Below, piece after piece: positions 21,499 to 32,964 of a stretch of 64,000 nucleotides of DNA. The notes below the pieces were generated by a model. It did not search any database and was not told the origin of the DNA. It saw only the letters and a program-made list of their open reading frames with translations. The DNA is from Cylindrodendrum hubeiense (lineage: Eukaryota; Ascomycota; Sordariomycetes; Hypocreales; Nectriaceae). The stretch lies in NCBI GenBank assembly GCA_014621425.1, contig JAANBB010000189.1, positions 1-64,000 on the forward strand, given 5' to 3'. The translations under genes and the position numbers were made by a program. The number at the start of each line of letters is the position of its first letter. Within the stretch, counting starts at the first letter, position 1.

Positions 21499-21506
21499 TC
21501 ACGTGA
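21499..21506. promoter_or_regulatory. E-box palindrome TCACGTGA (distal)
   Basis: A second identical copy, 123 bp from the first (start to start). Two exact 8-mers this close in one promoter make function more likely than for a single site. Confidence 0.4.
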
Positions 21507-21903
21507 TACCCCTGACCGTCACCCGCTACCGTCAGGCGCGCCAAGCGAGCTTTACCATGAGCGGCAGCTCACATGGGATCCCCTTGATAGCTCATCTCGA
21601 TGATCCTACGACATGTGCACTTCATGATTGAATCACAGCTGTGATCTAAGAATAAGAAGTCGATACAGGGTTAATGTCCCTGATGTGGTGAATTGCAACC
21701 TGATCAGTGAATCTAAAAGTAGCATATAACTCCAAGCCCAGTGGTATCATAATGGAGCACAGCCGGCGGTATTCACTCCTCGCCCAGCTTGTGTCCTTTG
21801 GCCGCCCAACCCAGCAAACAACCTTTGTTAACCGATCAACGCCATAACCAGACAAACTAAAAGAAAAAAGCCCAGTGATAATAACACATGCGACGAAAAA
21901 ATA

Positions 21904-24900
21904 CTAGGGCGAAAGGGAGCTTGAGTCCCCATCCGGACTGCGCGGTCCCTCCTCATCGGGACTGTCCCCGTCCCGTTCTCTTGGATGGGTGAGACGTAGT
22001 TTCTCATCCAGTAGTGTGACCAGCCTCTCAGAGTACTGGTCTAGCAATCCACTCAGGACCGTCTCGTTTATCGCCTTGCTTCGGATCGCCCGTTCTCCCA
22101 GCGAGGCCGCCGTGAGACGCAGCTCCTGATCGAGCTCGGACAATACATCCTGGCTGATAGGCTCAGCGGTTGCTAGTTTTTTTCTGTACGCCCGTAGTGT
22201 TCGACATGCCTGCTCGGTTGCCATGTTTAATGAACCAAATCCTCGGAGATTTGAGGAAGATGTCTTCCTACGGGCGGTTGCCCCGAGAGCTGGAAGTGAC
22301 GGCCTTCGAGTAATCCTCGCTTTTGGACTGACAGGCGGGCTAGTTGCCCGACTGTCGGCCGAAGGCCGCCGTGACGGCGTATCTCCAACCATACTGCTAG
22401 TAATGGGGCTCGGCGGGAAGTTGCTATTAGAAGTCCTGACGCTGGCAGCAAGATTGAATCGAGAAGTTCGGCGCTGGAGAGTTCGTGGGGGTGACCTTCG
22501 CCCTGAGACTGACGATGGGCGCTGGAACTCCGCCAAATCAGCCTTCGACAATACCCTTCGAAGTGGTGGTCTGACGGAAACTCCATCCTTGACTGGCGAT
22601 GGATCCCTACTCATCGAGCCAGGCATTGGATCATTGAGGTCCAGTGTCCAAATCATCATCGTCCCATCCGACCCAACGCTGACAACCTTGCGGCTTCCGT
22701 CCTCATCGTCAACTAAACAAACTCCGTTTATAGCCTCAGTGTGTCCCCATTCCCGATCCAAGAAACTGCCTGTTTGAGCATCGTATAACCTGATGGACTT
22801 GTCCGTGTTGGACATTCCTAGTAGAAAATCCTGATCCTTGGGCAACCATTGCCCGATGGTGAGTGAGTCGAGGACGGCAGACTCGACTCCCCCCTCATCC
22901 ATACATTTAAAGCAAGAAATTTGCCGCCCAGTAGTGAGATCGTACTGACAAACGGATCGATCCAGAAGTGAAACGAACACAGTCTTTTCGTCTGGCCCTA
23001 TGACCATAGAAGTTGGTGAAGCTTTTAATGAGATGACCCGTGAAGGAATGGCGGCGATCGCATCCGGTTCGCCTTCTCTAGTAATGAGGTCATGAACTTG
23101 AAGTGTCCGGTCAAATGAACATGTAAGAACTTTGTCTTCTGAAGGAATAATGACTTGGACCACCTTAGCGGCGAACTCAAGTGTTTGGAAATGCTCAATG
23201 GAACCACCCTCAGTGCGGTGGAATAATTGGGTTGTGCGGTCTCTTCCGCAAGACGCCATAAGAAACTTAGTTTCGTTTTCGTAGACGCTGACGTGACGAC
23301 AGTCGGAGGAGTGAGCCTTGGTATCGAGTAGGGATTCTCTAGTTGCGATATCCATAACTCTCAGGACACCAAGCCGGTCTGCGGCAACGAGCAGTTTTCC
23401 GTCGTCGGTTGTACGCGCATACGTGACCTGGTTGACCGGATCCATCTCATTCTCCGGCTCGGTCATCTCGATGGGCACGTCAACGGAAGCCTTGATCTGT
23501 CCGTCTAAGGTCCAGAATTTGACATTGCCCGTAACGGTCCAGGTCAAAAAGGAGGCATCCAGATCATTTGGTTTCTGGAGCACTTGAATACCAGTGACCT
23601 GATCTCCGTGGCCTGGAATGGGGATAGTTGCCATAGCTTCGGCATCCTTTCCAGGGATATGGTCGGAGTCCCAAATGTCGACGGAGTGTCTTGAGTCGAT
23701 AGTAACGAGCTTATCCGTTAGGAAGCCCAGAGCGACGAGTCCCTTGGTGGACTCTGTCGTGTCCAGCACGCATACCGCTCGGCATTCCAAAACTGCCTCC
23801 ACATCAAGGGTAGCAAAGTGGCCACCCTTGCCGCCAACATAGGCGACATTGTCTCTAAGAGTAATGCTTGTGATGTGAAAGCCCAAGTTAAGAACCTTAA
23901 GCAGCTTCATCTGCCTGTCGTCATCGTCCAAGATACATATATCGCCCGTTTCTGAGCAGATAATTAGATTTGTGTCCTTGACAACGGCAGCACAGCTAAA
24001 GGTCGTCTCCAAGAGAGAGCCCAGCAGGATGTTACGCCCTGGCAGGGCTCTCTGGGAGGGTGGAGTGGAAGAAGAGGAAGAAGATTGGTCAAGGAATTTT
24101 TGCTTGGTAGGAGAGATGACTGGGCCCTCCTCGACTCTCCACATCTTCGCATGTCGAACTCCCAGAGTGATTAGGCAGTTGCCCATCCAGACCATATCCC
24201 TGATGTAGGATGTGCAGCGGTTCTGCTGGAAGAGCTTCGCGGCACCCGTGCGGGAATCAATCTTCCAAACATAGAGGAACCCGTCGTTGGCGGCACCCAG
24301 GGATGCCAGATACCGGGTGTCCGAGGACCAGGCCACAGCCTTGACACCGAAGCCATGCTCACTGATGGAGACAAGGGGCGTATCAGAGGAGGAGTCGTGG
24401 AGGCTGAATATCAAAACGCGGGGTGCGTAACCAGTCTCACCCACGGCCAGATACTTGCCATCCCGACTCAAAGCGACGCACGTCGCAGCCTTAATCCTCT
24501 CGCGACTCGTCCACGTCCTGCTCCCAGGGGATTCCCCCCACTCGGGCGCGTTGTGGGGGGAGTCCCGAAAGCTCGGAGCCACGCGGCCGCGGCTATCGTT
24601 TGCTTTTGGTGTAGCTGAAGGAGTCGAAGGCGCATTCTGGAATGTGGTTACGGAATAGAGGGGCATGGCGGTTGGGCGGGCCCGGTAGAAGCGCTGGGAG
24701 TGATGGTCGCCATCAACGTCGACCACGACAACGGCGGCACCGGCAACGTAGGCGAAAGAGGAATTGACCGTGTCGAAGCCCGTGGGCGAGGAGCAGGTGG
24801 TGCCAATGACGCGCTTCAGCGAAAGCTTGGAGGAGTCATGATAGGAACGGCCGCGCATAGGGGACCTGGACGAACGGGAGGGGCGAGAGAGGAAGGGAGA

Positions 24901-24948
24901 GTTGGACGGGGTGAACTTGAGACGGCTGTTGGAGGGAGTCGCCGCCAT
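21904..24948 (-). CDS. WD40-repeat protein, WDR62/MAPKBP1-like
   Basis: A 1014-aa single-exon protein. After a Ser/Pro-rich N-terminus, residues about 40-730 form a long series of WD40 blades (e.g. CVALSRDGKYLAVGETG, VKAVAWSSDTRYLASLG, VKFWTLDGQIKASVDV, INGVCLVDDEDGSRKVVSVG, MMIWTLDL), enough for two propellers. The early VIGTTCSSPTGFD and FAYVAGAAVVVVD segments match the start of the MABP1/WDR62 family, whose animal members are scaffolds for JNK signalling and centrosome function. After about 745 comes a Ser/Arg/Pro-rich disordered region with many SP sites, then a C-terminal helical block around ACRTLRAYRKKLA to about 990. Start chosen at the first ATG in frame (24948); an in-frame GTG lies 11 codons upstream. 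Fungal function is uncharacterised as far as I know. Confidence 0.82.
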   Translation of the reverse strand: MAATPSNSRLKFTPSNSPFLSRPSRSSRSPMRGRSYHDSSKLSLKRVIGTTCSSPTGFDTVNSSFAYVAGAAVVVVDVDGDHHSQRFYRARPTAMPLYSVTTFQNAPSTPSATPKANDSRGRVAPSFRDSPHNAPEWGESPGSRTWTSRERIKAATCVALSRDGKYLAVGETGYAPRVLIFSLHDSSSDTPLVSISEHGFGVKAVAWSSDTRYLASLGAANDGFLYVWKIDSRTGAAKLFQQNRCTSYIRDMVWMGNCLITLGVRHAKMWRVEEGPVISPTKQKFLDQSSSSSSTPPSQRALPGRNILLGSLLETTFSCAAVVKDTNLIICSETGDICILDDDDRQMKLLKVLNLGFHITSITLRDNVAYVGGKGGHFATLDVEAVLECRAVCVLDTTESTKGLVALGFLTDKLVTIDSRHSVDIWDSDHIPGKDAEAMATIPIPGHGDQVTGIQVLQKPNDLDASFLTWTVTGNVKFWTLDGQIKASVDVPIEMTEPENEMDPVNQVTYARTTDDGKLLVAADRLGVLRVMDIATRESLLDTKAHSSDCRHVSVYENETKFLMASCGRDRTTQLFHRTEGGSIEHFQTLEFAAKVVQVIIPSEDKVLTCSFDRTLQVHDLITREGEPDAIAAIPSRVISLKASPTSMVIGPDEKTVFVSLLDRSVCQYDLTTGRQISCFKCMDEGGVESAVLDSLTIGQWLPKDQDFLLGMSNTDKSIRLYDAQTGSFLDREWGHTEAINGVCLVDDEDGSRKVVSVGSDGTMMIWTLDLNDPMPGSMSRDPSPVKDGVSVRPPLRRVLSKADLAEFQRPSSVSGRRSPPRTLQRRTSRFNLAASVRTSNSNFPPSPITSSMVGDTPSRRPSADSRATSPPVSPKARITRRPSLPALGATARRKTSSSNLRGFGSLNMATEQACRTLRAYRKKLATAEPISQDVLSELDQELRLTAASLGERAIRSKAINETVLSGLLDQYSERLVTLLDEKLRLTHPRERDGDSPDEEGPRSPDGDSSSLSP

Positions 24949-25719
24949 GTTGCCGCCATTGACGCCTCGTTCGGGGGCCACGGGAAGAATCGATGGGCGA
25001 GTTCAGAGCGAATATCGAGAGAGAGTCGTTGTATGTCGAAATAGTAGCAGCCGAAGAGGAAGAGGGAGTAGAAAAATGCGAGGCTGCGCAGCGAGAGTAA
25101 TTTTTTCCTTGTTGTTGTGTTGCGGAGTCGGGCCCGGATGCGGGATGATGCTGGTGTGTGGAGAGCGGTGTAAGTCGGAGCTGCTGCAGGCTGCAGGCCG
25201 GAGTCGAGAAAGCTAAAAGCTGGCGGGAGAGTTAGAGGCGAGGTTGGGGAGGAGACGGGCAGCGGAATGCGCACAGTGACATGAAAAACGGGTTAACGAA
25301 AGACGGAGAGGCAATTGAACGGAACGATGGACGTGAAGGCGCAACGGATGGTGGTGAGGTGAACAGAGCAAAGAGAACGAGTGTCGCCGGCTGAGGGAAA
25401 GAAAGCTCAGCGGCAAGGACATGGACCGCTGGCGACCCCCGGGACGACAGGCGGCCAGGGTTTGTTATGGTCCCTGCCCGCCCATGGTTTCCGGGGGGGC
25501 CTGCAAGCTCGGGCCATCCCACGGTTCTCACCAACGCCCAGCGGACGCCCCAGCGACCCCAGCGGACGCCGCGGCGGGTCGTTGGTGGGAGTTAGCGGTC
25601 GCTAGTGGTCGCCAGCCGCCCCAGCGGACCACCCGGCGCGGGCGCCTGACGTGGGCTGAGAGCTCTCAGAGGCTGTGGCAGGCGTGGCTGCGGTGGATAG
25701 AGTTCCTGTCCAGCGGGTT

Positions 25720-25757
25720 CAGTGGGCTCAGTGGGCTCAGTGGGCTCGGTGGGCTCT
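25720..25757 (+). repeat. Tandem 9-bp repeat AGTGGGCTC
   Basis: About four consecutive copies of a 9-bp unit (AGTGGGCTC, the last copy GGTGGGCTC). This is a simple minisatellite-like tract in noncoding DNA. Confidence 0.7.
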
Positions 25758-25835
25758 CGTGAGAAGCCCCGATGCTGGGATTACGTAGGTGTGCAGTACG
25801 GCCTTTGCCTCATCACGCTCAATTCATCCACTCCC

Positions 25836-25868
25836 TCACTCACTCACGCACTCACTCACTCACTCACT
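25836..25868 (+). repeat. CACT/CTCA tetranucleotide tract
   Basis: Near-perfect repetition of the 4-bp unit CACT interrupted by one ACGC. This simple-sequence repeat produces the artefactual SLTH-type peptide in one frame. Confidence 0.7.
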
Positions 25869-27222
25869 GTCTGACCGACACCGAGACATCCATCTCTTCA
25901 GTGACGAGTGATCACATCAGCCACCTCCCTCAGGGGTGCCTCACTGGCCCATCATCCCACCCTGCCGGTCCAGCCTCTCCTCCAGCGTGTTGGGTTGCTA
26001 AACCTGGGCAGCCTAGCACCGATGGAGGACATCGACTTCGTACAGATACAGCATGGGCACGATGTCAGATAGGGGCCATCCAGGGAAACCCTTGGCTCTC
26101 GGCATGTCCCTCAGTCCAAACCTGGCCCAAACCTGCTGCTTTCAACTCTGAAACTCTGCTGTTCCCGGTGCTTCCCGTTACATCAGATGTCGCCGCCCCG
26201 CGTTGTCGAGCCAGCAGCTGCACTCACTCTCCATCCTCCACTGCTGCGCTGCACTACCCCAAGCCTCCCGCCGTTGGCGGAGCATCACCAACAGCAACGA
26301 ACAATAACACGGAGAATCCACCAGCCCAGCCACAGCCGTCCTCGTCACCTCATCACCAACGAGAAAAAACTCGACCGAGGAACGAAGAAGCAAAAAAAGG
26401 AAAGAGAAAAAAAGATAGCCACCTTCTCCATCTCCTTCGGGTCCGTCCACTCTCATCTCCTGGCTCTTGCTCCGCCGCCAGCGTCGTCCCGTCGGCACCA
26501 TCTTCGCCCCAAGCCCAGTAGCGCCATCACTCTCCCTGAACCCATGTCTCGTTCGCCCCCCTCAACTGCCCAAAGTCCAGTTCTCCCCTGGCCAATGCCT
26601 GGAAGAGCGGCAGACGTGAAATGAGGATGCTCCCGCAGCCCTGTCTAACCACCCCTGCTGGGTCGCGTGCTGTTAGTTGCCTACTCATGCCCTCACCCAA
26701 CTTCCGCTGCTGTTTGTGTACCTATTAAACGCGACCGGTTTGACCTACGCTGTCCGGGGTCTGACGCTGTGGCTTCTGGTGGCATCCCATCCCGGCTCAC
26801 CAATCCCCTTTTTCACTGTCACGACCTTGGCTTAACCAAGCCGAGTCCCAGTCCATACCGACAATCATATGGATAGACATACCGGTACTCCGTATCTCAG
26901 CCGGTGACGCGACGCGTACCCATGGCGCCCTTATCTCTGAGTCTGCGTCTGTGTCTGCGTCTGGCGAAAGCCGTCACACATGTCATCGTCACACATATCA
27001 ACGGCACAACTCTAATATTGGCAACCTTGCACATCACCTCCTAGTTGCTATTAGCTTAATTAATCAAGGATGGTCTCTTAATATGAACTCTGTCCCGTCC
27101 TGTTAAAATGCTTGCTATATCCCAACACGCCTCAGCACCAGCCTTCTTATCCGTCTAGTGTAAGTCAAGCCATTCATTCACTTGCCATATCCAACACCTG
27201 TTAGACAGCCCAGAATCCCCCT

Positions 27223-29761
27223 TTACACTGCAAGACCTTCTTCCGACGCCTCGTCTCGTTCCAGCCGCTCCAGTCCGGTCCCAACTGCTCCATACACACG
27301 CAGCGGCACTGCAATCTCGAAGCTCTCGCATACGAGATTTTCCACTGCCACAAGCACCTGACCCCCCTTCTCATCTTGCGAGATTTGTTCGAGCAGTGGA
27401 TGAGCCGCTGGCCGCCCTCTGCTCTCTGAATCGTCGCTTCCCTGAGAAGGCACCACAAATTCAATCCGGACCTTCCAGTCCAGACTGACGCCGCTTGTTA
27501 CAAACTCGGGGGTTGCCGTGATTGGGATCGTAGCATTAAACGTGACCCGTCGAGTATAGAGCGTCGCCTCCGATGACGCGGCATGGACCTTGCGCGTCAC
27601 GCGATGGATGCTGGACTCTGACCGTACAGCCAACGACGGGTCTATTTTTTCCGATGTCTCGAGGGTAGTGTGCATCGCGTAGCATGGGATATCAGCGTCT
27701 GTAAAATCCACCGCCATGGTCACAACCTCTCCCAGTCGGTAGGCCGGTCGTGTGAGCATCACGACTCCAACTCGCTGTCCGTTTCGTGCAATCTCGAATC
27801 GGTTGGGGCTCTGTTGCCCTCCAGATGCCATATTGCTTCTCATGATGGCGAGGTGAATAGATTCTTGGGTAGTAGTTGCCTCTTCATACGCCGAAGGGCG
27901 TCGAGAAGCTCCAGCGCCAGAAGTCGGCAGCAAAATGCTGCCGCTCTCATCTCTCGGTCTAGAAACCAGGTCATCCACGTAAAGTAAAAAGTCGTTCATT
28001 GTGGATGGCCGACCGTTGACTCCATTGACTCCATTGCTCTGCTTGTGCTCCTTGCTGCCGATAGAGGGACTCCTCACTTTGGCCTGGTCACGGAGCAGCA
28101 CGTACGGGTTCATGAGGTCGTGGCCAAGGATTTCACCATGGCTGTTGACACTTCCAAGAACCCGGAATGGAACCTCGACAGATCGAACCTGCTGCTCCTT
28201 GGCTCCGCCGACTCTCTGGGTTCCCACCACCAGACTGTATGATATTTTAACTGCCTTTCCACGATGTGTCGGGGGAAGGCCCTTCGGAAGCCGGAAAGAA
28301 TATTCATATTCCCGGCTCTCCCCAGGTGCCAGTTGCAGGTCCACGAATAAGATGGATTGTGGAGTGGTTAGGAGCGGAACAGATTTCGAGTTCGCAACTC
28401 CCCGCATCTCCTTGATCGTGCTTAGTTCCCCTCCACCTAGGAAGTCTCCCAGGGAACTGCTGATTTTGCCCCAGCCGAAGCCTCGCAAGAGCCCGCTGTC
28501 GCGTTTGGAAGAGTCCACTCCCACGACACCGCCACCTTGGCCCACGATTGCCTTTTTCTTGACTTGTTCAAATTGCCCTAGGCTAACCAAAGACCCGTCC
28601 AAGGTGAATGAGCCCTGGAGTTGAGCGTATCCCATCATCAACGACTCCGGCGCTCTTAGCTGCTGTGGTGGCAGGCCCAAGCTCCGCCGGAGAGGTCGTG
28701 CATGGCCCCTTACTGGCGGTTGGGCTGGGTACTCGGAAACCAGGGTTTCTGATGAGTTGTTGCTCACGGAATAAAACTCGCCGCTACTCCGCGGCGTTCC
28801 CCCAAGTATTCCGGAACTTGCCAATATTCGGGCAGCGGGAGCGGGTTGCTCGTTGATGGTCGGCACCGAGTTGGTTCGAATTGCCAAGTTACTAGTTTCT
28901 GTCGGCCCAATGGGGCTAAGCATACGCTCATTTGGTGCCCGCAGTTGGTTCGGTGACGTCTCAAGCGTCGGTGATGCAGCTGCAGGAAATCGGAATTCCG
29001 GCATGAGGTTTGGCGACGACCGAGGTGACCTGCGTTGATTGGCCGCCCGTGGGGTATTAGGCGCGGTTGGAGGACGGGACATGCGACCAAATCGGTCAGG
29101 AGGAGGGTATGATGAATGAAATAAGGGAGAACTTGAGAGTCTCGGCGAAAAGGACGCTGTTAGAGAGTCAGCATAGGTTCAACAGCAGGGTATCGAGAGG
29201 CATACCCGACTGGGGCCCGGGGGGCGGCTGGTTCTGGGCAGCACGCGGAATAATCTGTAAGCTTGATGCGCGTCCATGGCCACGAGGCTGTCGCGGCGGT
29301 CGTATTGGGGGCTCGTTGCGTTGGGAATAGTCCTCGATAGTACTGGTGGTTGACCCAATCGAGACGATGGAGAGGGAGCGCTTATGCGCATGGCCTGGGC
29401 CGGAGGTAGAGACAGAGCCAGGGTGACGGTCACTCGTGCTGCTCGAGGGCGCCGTCCATTGTACGGACCCCGATCGGCTGTGTGTACGACTCGATGGGAC
29501 GCTCAGCGACAGAGCAGACCGGTGATGCCCTCTGCCCGAGGTTGCCGACGACGGCGGCGGCGGGGTCAAGCCATGGTTGGACTTGGGGCGGAGCGGCGAG
29601 GAGAGTCGACCGCGCTCGGGCGTCGGTAGCTGCTTCGACAGGATCAACCCGGACGCGACGTTCTTGAAGGTGATGGTGCATTTGACTTCTTCGCCGGCAA
29701 AGACGGTCTGGTCGTGCCAGCGAATGAAGACGCGGATGTTGCTCGGTGCGTCGGGCGCCAT
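27223..29761 (-). CDS. rgp1: Rgp1, arrestin-fold subunit of the Ric1-Rgp1 GEF, two exons
   Basis: The 829-aa product matches the Rgp1 family. Yeast Rgp1 with Ric1 activates the GTPase Ypt6 in endosome-to-Golgi traffic. Exon 1 is 29761-29206 and exon 2 is 29156-27223; the 49-bp intron (GTATGC..CTAACAG) restores the frame. The N-terminus IRVFIRWHDQTVFAGEEVKCTITFKN is an arrestin-type strand pair. A long Ser/Pro-rich insert (residues about 50-350) precedes the core: LQGSFTLDGSLV, then FVDLQLAPGESREYEYSFRLPKGLPPTHRGKAVKISYSLVVG, then LTRPAYRLGEVVTMAVDF and the final VPLRVYGAV strand. It is longer than yeast Rgp1 (about 660 aa) because of the disordered insert. Family assignment is good; an arrestin-related trafficking adaptor is the alternative but lacks PY motifs here. 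Confidence 0.85.
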
Positions 29762-31088
29762 GGCGGACGGCCCTCAATGGCGAGCGCGTTCGGTGGGGCG
29801 GCGGCTATGCGAGGGCAGATGCAGCATTTCCGCACCAGGGCATTGTCGTGTTCGCGGACGGGATGCGGGCTGTAGACGGGGCGGGTTGGCGATGATGGGA
29901 TGAGGCGATGGATGGGAGCTCGAAATGCAACGTCATGGGATTCGGGGACTGGTTGAAAGGAGATGGACGAGGAGGTTCAAGCTGGCGTCTTGGCAGGGAG
30001 CTGCATGCACCAATAGCGGCCGCGCTGCAGGTACCCCGTGGAGCTCGGCTGGAGCCTCGACCACCCAGCTGTCACTCCACAAGCCCAATACCAACCACCA
30101 GCCAGTCCGTCGCATAAAGCAACCGCATCTGTAAATGCATGTAAATAGTAGGAATGTTGCTGTTCGCACGCAAACCCAATGCCCTCAGCACGCATTAGGC
30201 TCATTCCCTACACCTGGATGCACCGCCTAATACAATGTACCTAGCCGATTTTATGTCTACATATTTTGCAAATTAGCAGGTAGATGAGTCTCAGATGTGC
30301 GAATTAGTCATAATTATAAGAAGCAGAACGATAAATACATTGAAAATGGAATAAAATCCAGTGGTTTATTCAACACCGTCAGATTTACCAAAGCGATACA
30401 GTAGCTGCAAGCAATAAGCGTACAAACTTAACACCACGCCCGCAATCAGGAGAGACGATGACCGACATAATATATTTGTTGCCATTGCTTTGGCTTGGAT
30501 CTTATCCTGCACCATAGGGTATGTAGGACACTACTAGCGTCTCCTTCAAGTCAAGGGGCGGCCAACCTCCGATCCCAGAATACAAATATTCCAACACAAC
30601 ACGCCAATGTGTTATGACTTCCGCGATATCTGCCACAATCTGCCAGCTTCCGATTAGACAGGGCCAACCTTCGAAATGTGAATAGAGGATCACCTCAGCC
30701 AATTTCGCCTACAGATTATTCCTCAACGACAGCGACAGGGTCGATGAGCAAGGCAATTAATGCTTATACAGTGATCTTGGTTTCGTTCGAAGAGAGAAGG
30801 CCGCGCCATTGACGCTGGTCAAAGACTTCTAAGCCGAGGTCACGATGAGTAGATGAAAGTACTTCAATAATGGAAGTAGCTCCTATCAAGCCTAGCGCCA
30901 ATACAGCCAATACATCGAGCTCATCAAAGCTCTGAATTTGTACCCCAATCCGGGGATACCCTTTGTCCTTGAAGTCCTATCCTCCACGAGTTCATTGTTT
31001 GTCATTACCAGATTACAACAAATCTGTCATCACACTCCGACTCCCAAACATTTCCGACATCCGATCCATCATAATGCCATAGACTCAA
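29762..31088. other. Intergenic region between rgp1 and the DUF7918 gene
   Basis: This contains the rgp1 5' flank and the 3' flank of the DUF7918 gene. The middle part (30200-30700) is AT-rich. No gene, RNA or repeat was recognised. Confidence 0.45.
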
Positions 31089-32271
31089 TCAATCATCCTC
31101 TGTCAGGTCAAATACCTCTCTCCCATCATCAAGCTTCACTACCTTCAGTGGTCGCGATGTCGTTGGCAGAGACTCAATCTCTCGTTTGATGGATCTCGCA
31201 TTCTCAGGTTTGACCTAATCCTCCTGTTAGCCCTGCAAGATGGATAAATCAACAGCTCATCATTCAGTTAGCACAGGAGTTAAGACTGTAGCATCGTACC
31301 TTGACATCTTGCAATCTTTCTCTCGCGAGGCGGCGGATTTCAGCTTCAGAAAGATCATCCAGATCATCTCCCTGGCGCACTGGCAGCGTTGGCGATGAAG
31401 AACGAGGAATAATCATCTGTGTCTGTAGTCCCTCTGTTTACCAATCAGTCACCCCGTGCATACCGCTATATTCGCAAGGTGTCTCTTTTACGCACCATAA
31501 GATCGATAATGGAAGTAAATTATGCCGATTGTATTTGGACAATCATATCTGATCCAGGATATGGGCCGACCGAGGAGCCTGCCAGCGGATAGACTGCGTG
31601 GTGTCAACTTCAGGAAACAACGTTGATTGATATATGTTCTCGTACCGCGCGATCCATGTGCTAAATCCCTTCCTTTCAACAACTTCTCATGGATTTTGAT
31701 GTCTTTATTCTCGTCGAACTTTTCTCTGGGTGTCAAGATTGATCTACCCCCAGGTAAGCAGGTCTTAATGTGGACTCGGATTGTTCCCAACGAGTCTGCA
31801 ACCTTGGGACCACGACCCTGCAACCCTTCCTGATCATCACCTAGATTCTCTAGTCAGTGTACTATTATGAGATAGGTGTTTGTCAAACCTACTAGTCGTG
31901 ATAGGGGTAAACACAAAATTCCTTTTTTTGGTCGTATTTGGACTGTCTGTTGCTGTGTATTTGCTGTCTTGGACTAATGTCTTGGAGTTGGCTCTGACTG
32001 GCTCAAGGCAAAGGCGGTCGTTGCTTTGAATATCCCCGTCGATGGTACAGCAGACCATCAGTGCATTCACACCATCGGGAGGACGATACTCGGGGGCCGC
32101 CGTCGTTTCTATCCTGAACTCCGCTCCAGCTTTGGATTCGATGTAGCAGTGAACCGACGGTGCATCAGATTGGGAAGGTGAGTGCTCTTCTGGACCGTGG
32201 TATTCCGTCGCTATCTCCCCAGAGACCCTGATGCGAACGGACAGTCCAGGAACTGTGGCGAGGACTGCCAT
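31089..32271 (-). CDS. DUF7918-family protein, four exons
   Basis: Exons are 32271-31893, 31840-31496, 31433-31300 and 31214-31089, giving 327 aa with all phases agreeing. The start MAVLATVPGLSVRIRVSGE followed by EYH, HCYIESKAGAEFRIE is the common opening of DUF7918 proteins in filamentous fungi. GTIRVHIKT and FHYRSY are further family positions, and the end SIKREIESLP then VVKLDDGREVFDLTEDD is a typical acidic C-terminus with a possible SUMO-interacting patch. The fourth exon is short and only found by splicing. A segment after residue 200 (GTRTYINQRCFLK) looks unlike the family and might be a retained intron or divergence. Function of the family is unknown; no signal peptide or membrane segment is seen. 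Confidence 0.72.
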
Positions 32272-32964
32272 GACGATGATGGGGTTGTGGTTGAAGTCTC
32301 GTTGGCCGTGCGATGTGCGATGTGCAGAAGGCAGATACGCGTGGGCTAAAATTAGGCTGCTAACTACACAGGCACCTTCTTTCTTCCAACCACGATGCCA
32401 AATGTCACCTGCCAGACAGCTGCAAACAGCTGTCATGGTAGTTTGCTTTTTCCCCTACCACCATCCCCTTTATTGCCGCTCCCTTCATTGGTTGGAACGT
32501 CATTCACGTCTTCGCACTTGCGACAGAACGGATTGTGAAAGGCACGAAAAATACTGCACAAAAAACACCCCGCGCTGTTTGATTGAGGGTTAGTTTAAGC
32601 TGGATATAGCACCAGTTGCTAGGAATTCTGTAAGTTTGTGTGTTGTCAAGCTTGCTGTTGGCCTCGCCTCATAAATGCAGGCAAACCAAGTTTCTACCAA
32701 GGAAGGAGGTTGAACTGTGGGGCAGATTGGTGGCTGTAAGTGAGGTTATCCAGCACGACGATTCGTATCGATGGGGAGGTCGATGAGGACGGATTGTCGG
32801 TTGACACAGCAGCGCAGGGCCTTTTGAGAGCAAACAGTAATTTAATTTAGAATTCAATTCTTCAGGAGGTGCTATGAGAGCTTGAAAGCCGGTGGAATCT
32901 CTGCAACTCTAATCTCATCCAACAATCACTTGGTTGAATGGGATGAGCAGATAAATTGTTCCCC

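Larger units (their letters stand above)
21085..21903. other. Intergenic region carrying the bromodomain gene promoter
   Basis: It holds the 5' flank of the bromodomain gene (right to left) and the 3' flank of the WD40 gene. Two identical palindromes TCACGTGA are present. Frames at 21197-21603 overlap each other and have no family features. Confidence 0.5.
24949..27222. other. Intergenic region with simple tandem repeats
   Basis: This is 2.3 kb upstream of the WD40 gene and downstream of rgp1. It contains two short tandem tracts (25720-25757 and about 25836-25868) and GC-rich to pyrimidine-rich sequence. A long frame at 25772-26521 translates mostly to repeats and Ser/Pro/Thr-rich text and is not accepted as coding. 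Confidence 0.45.

Noticed and set aside
25772..26521. 250-codon plus-strand frame
   Set aside because: The start is a simple tetranucleotide repeat and the rest is Ser/Pro/Thr-rich low complexity; no domain.
31589..31660. A further 38-bp intron in the DUF7918 gene (GTACGA..TGAAG)
   Set aside because: It is shorter than any other intron here, breaks the reading frame, and the next exon would hit a stop.
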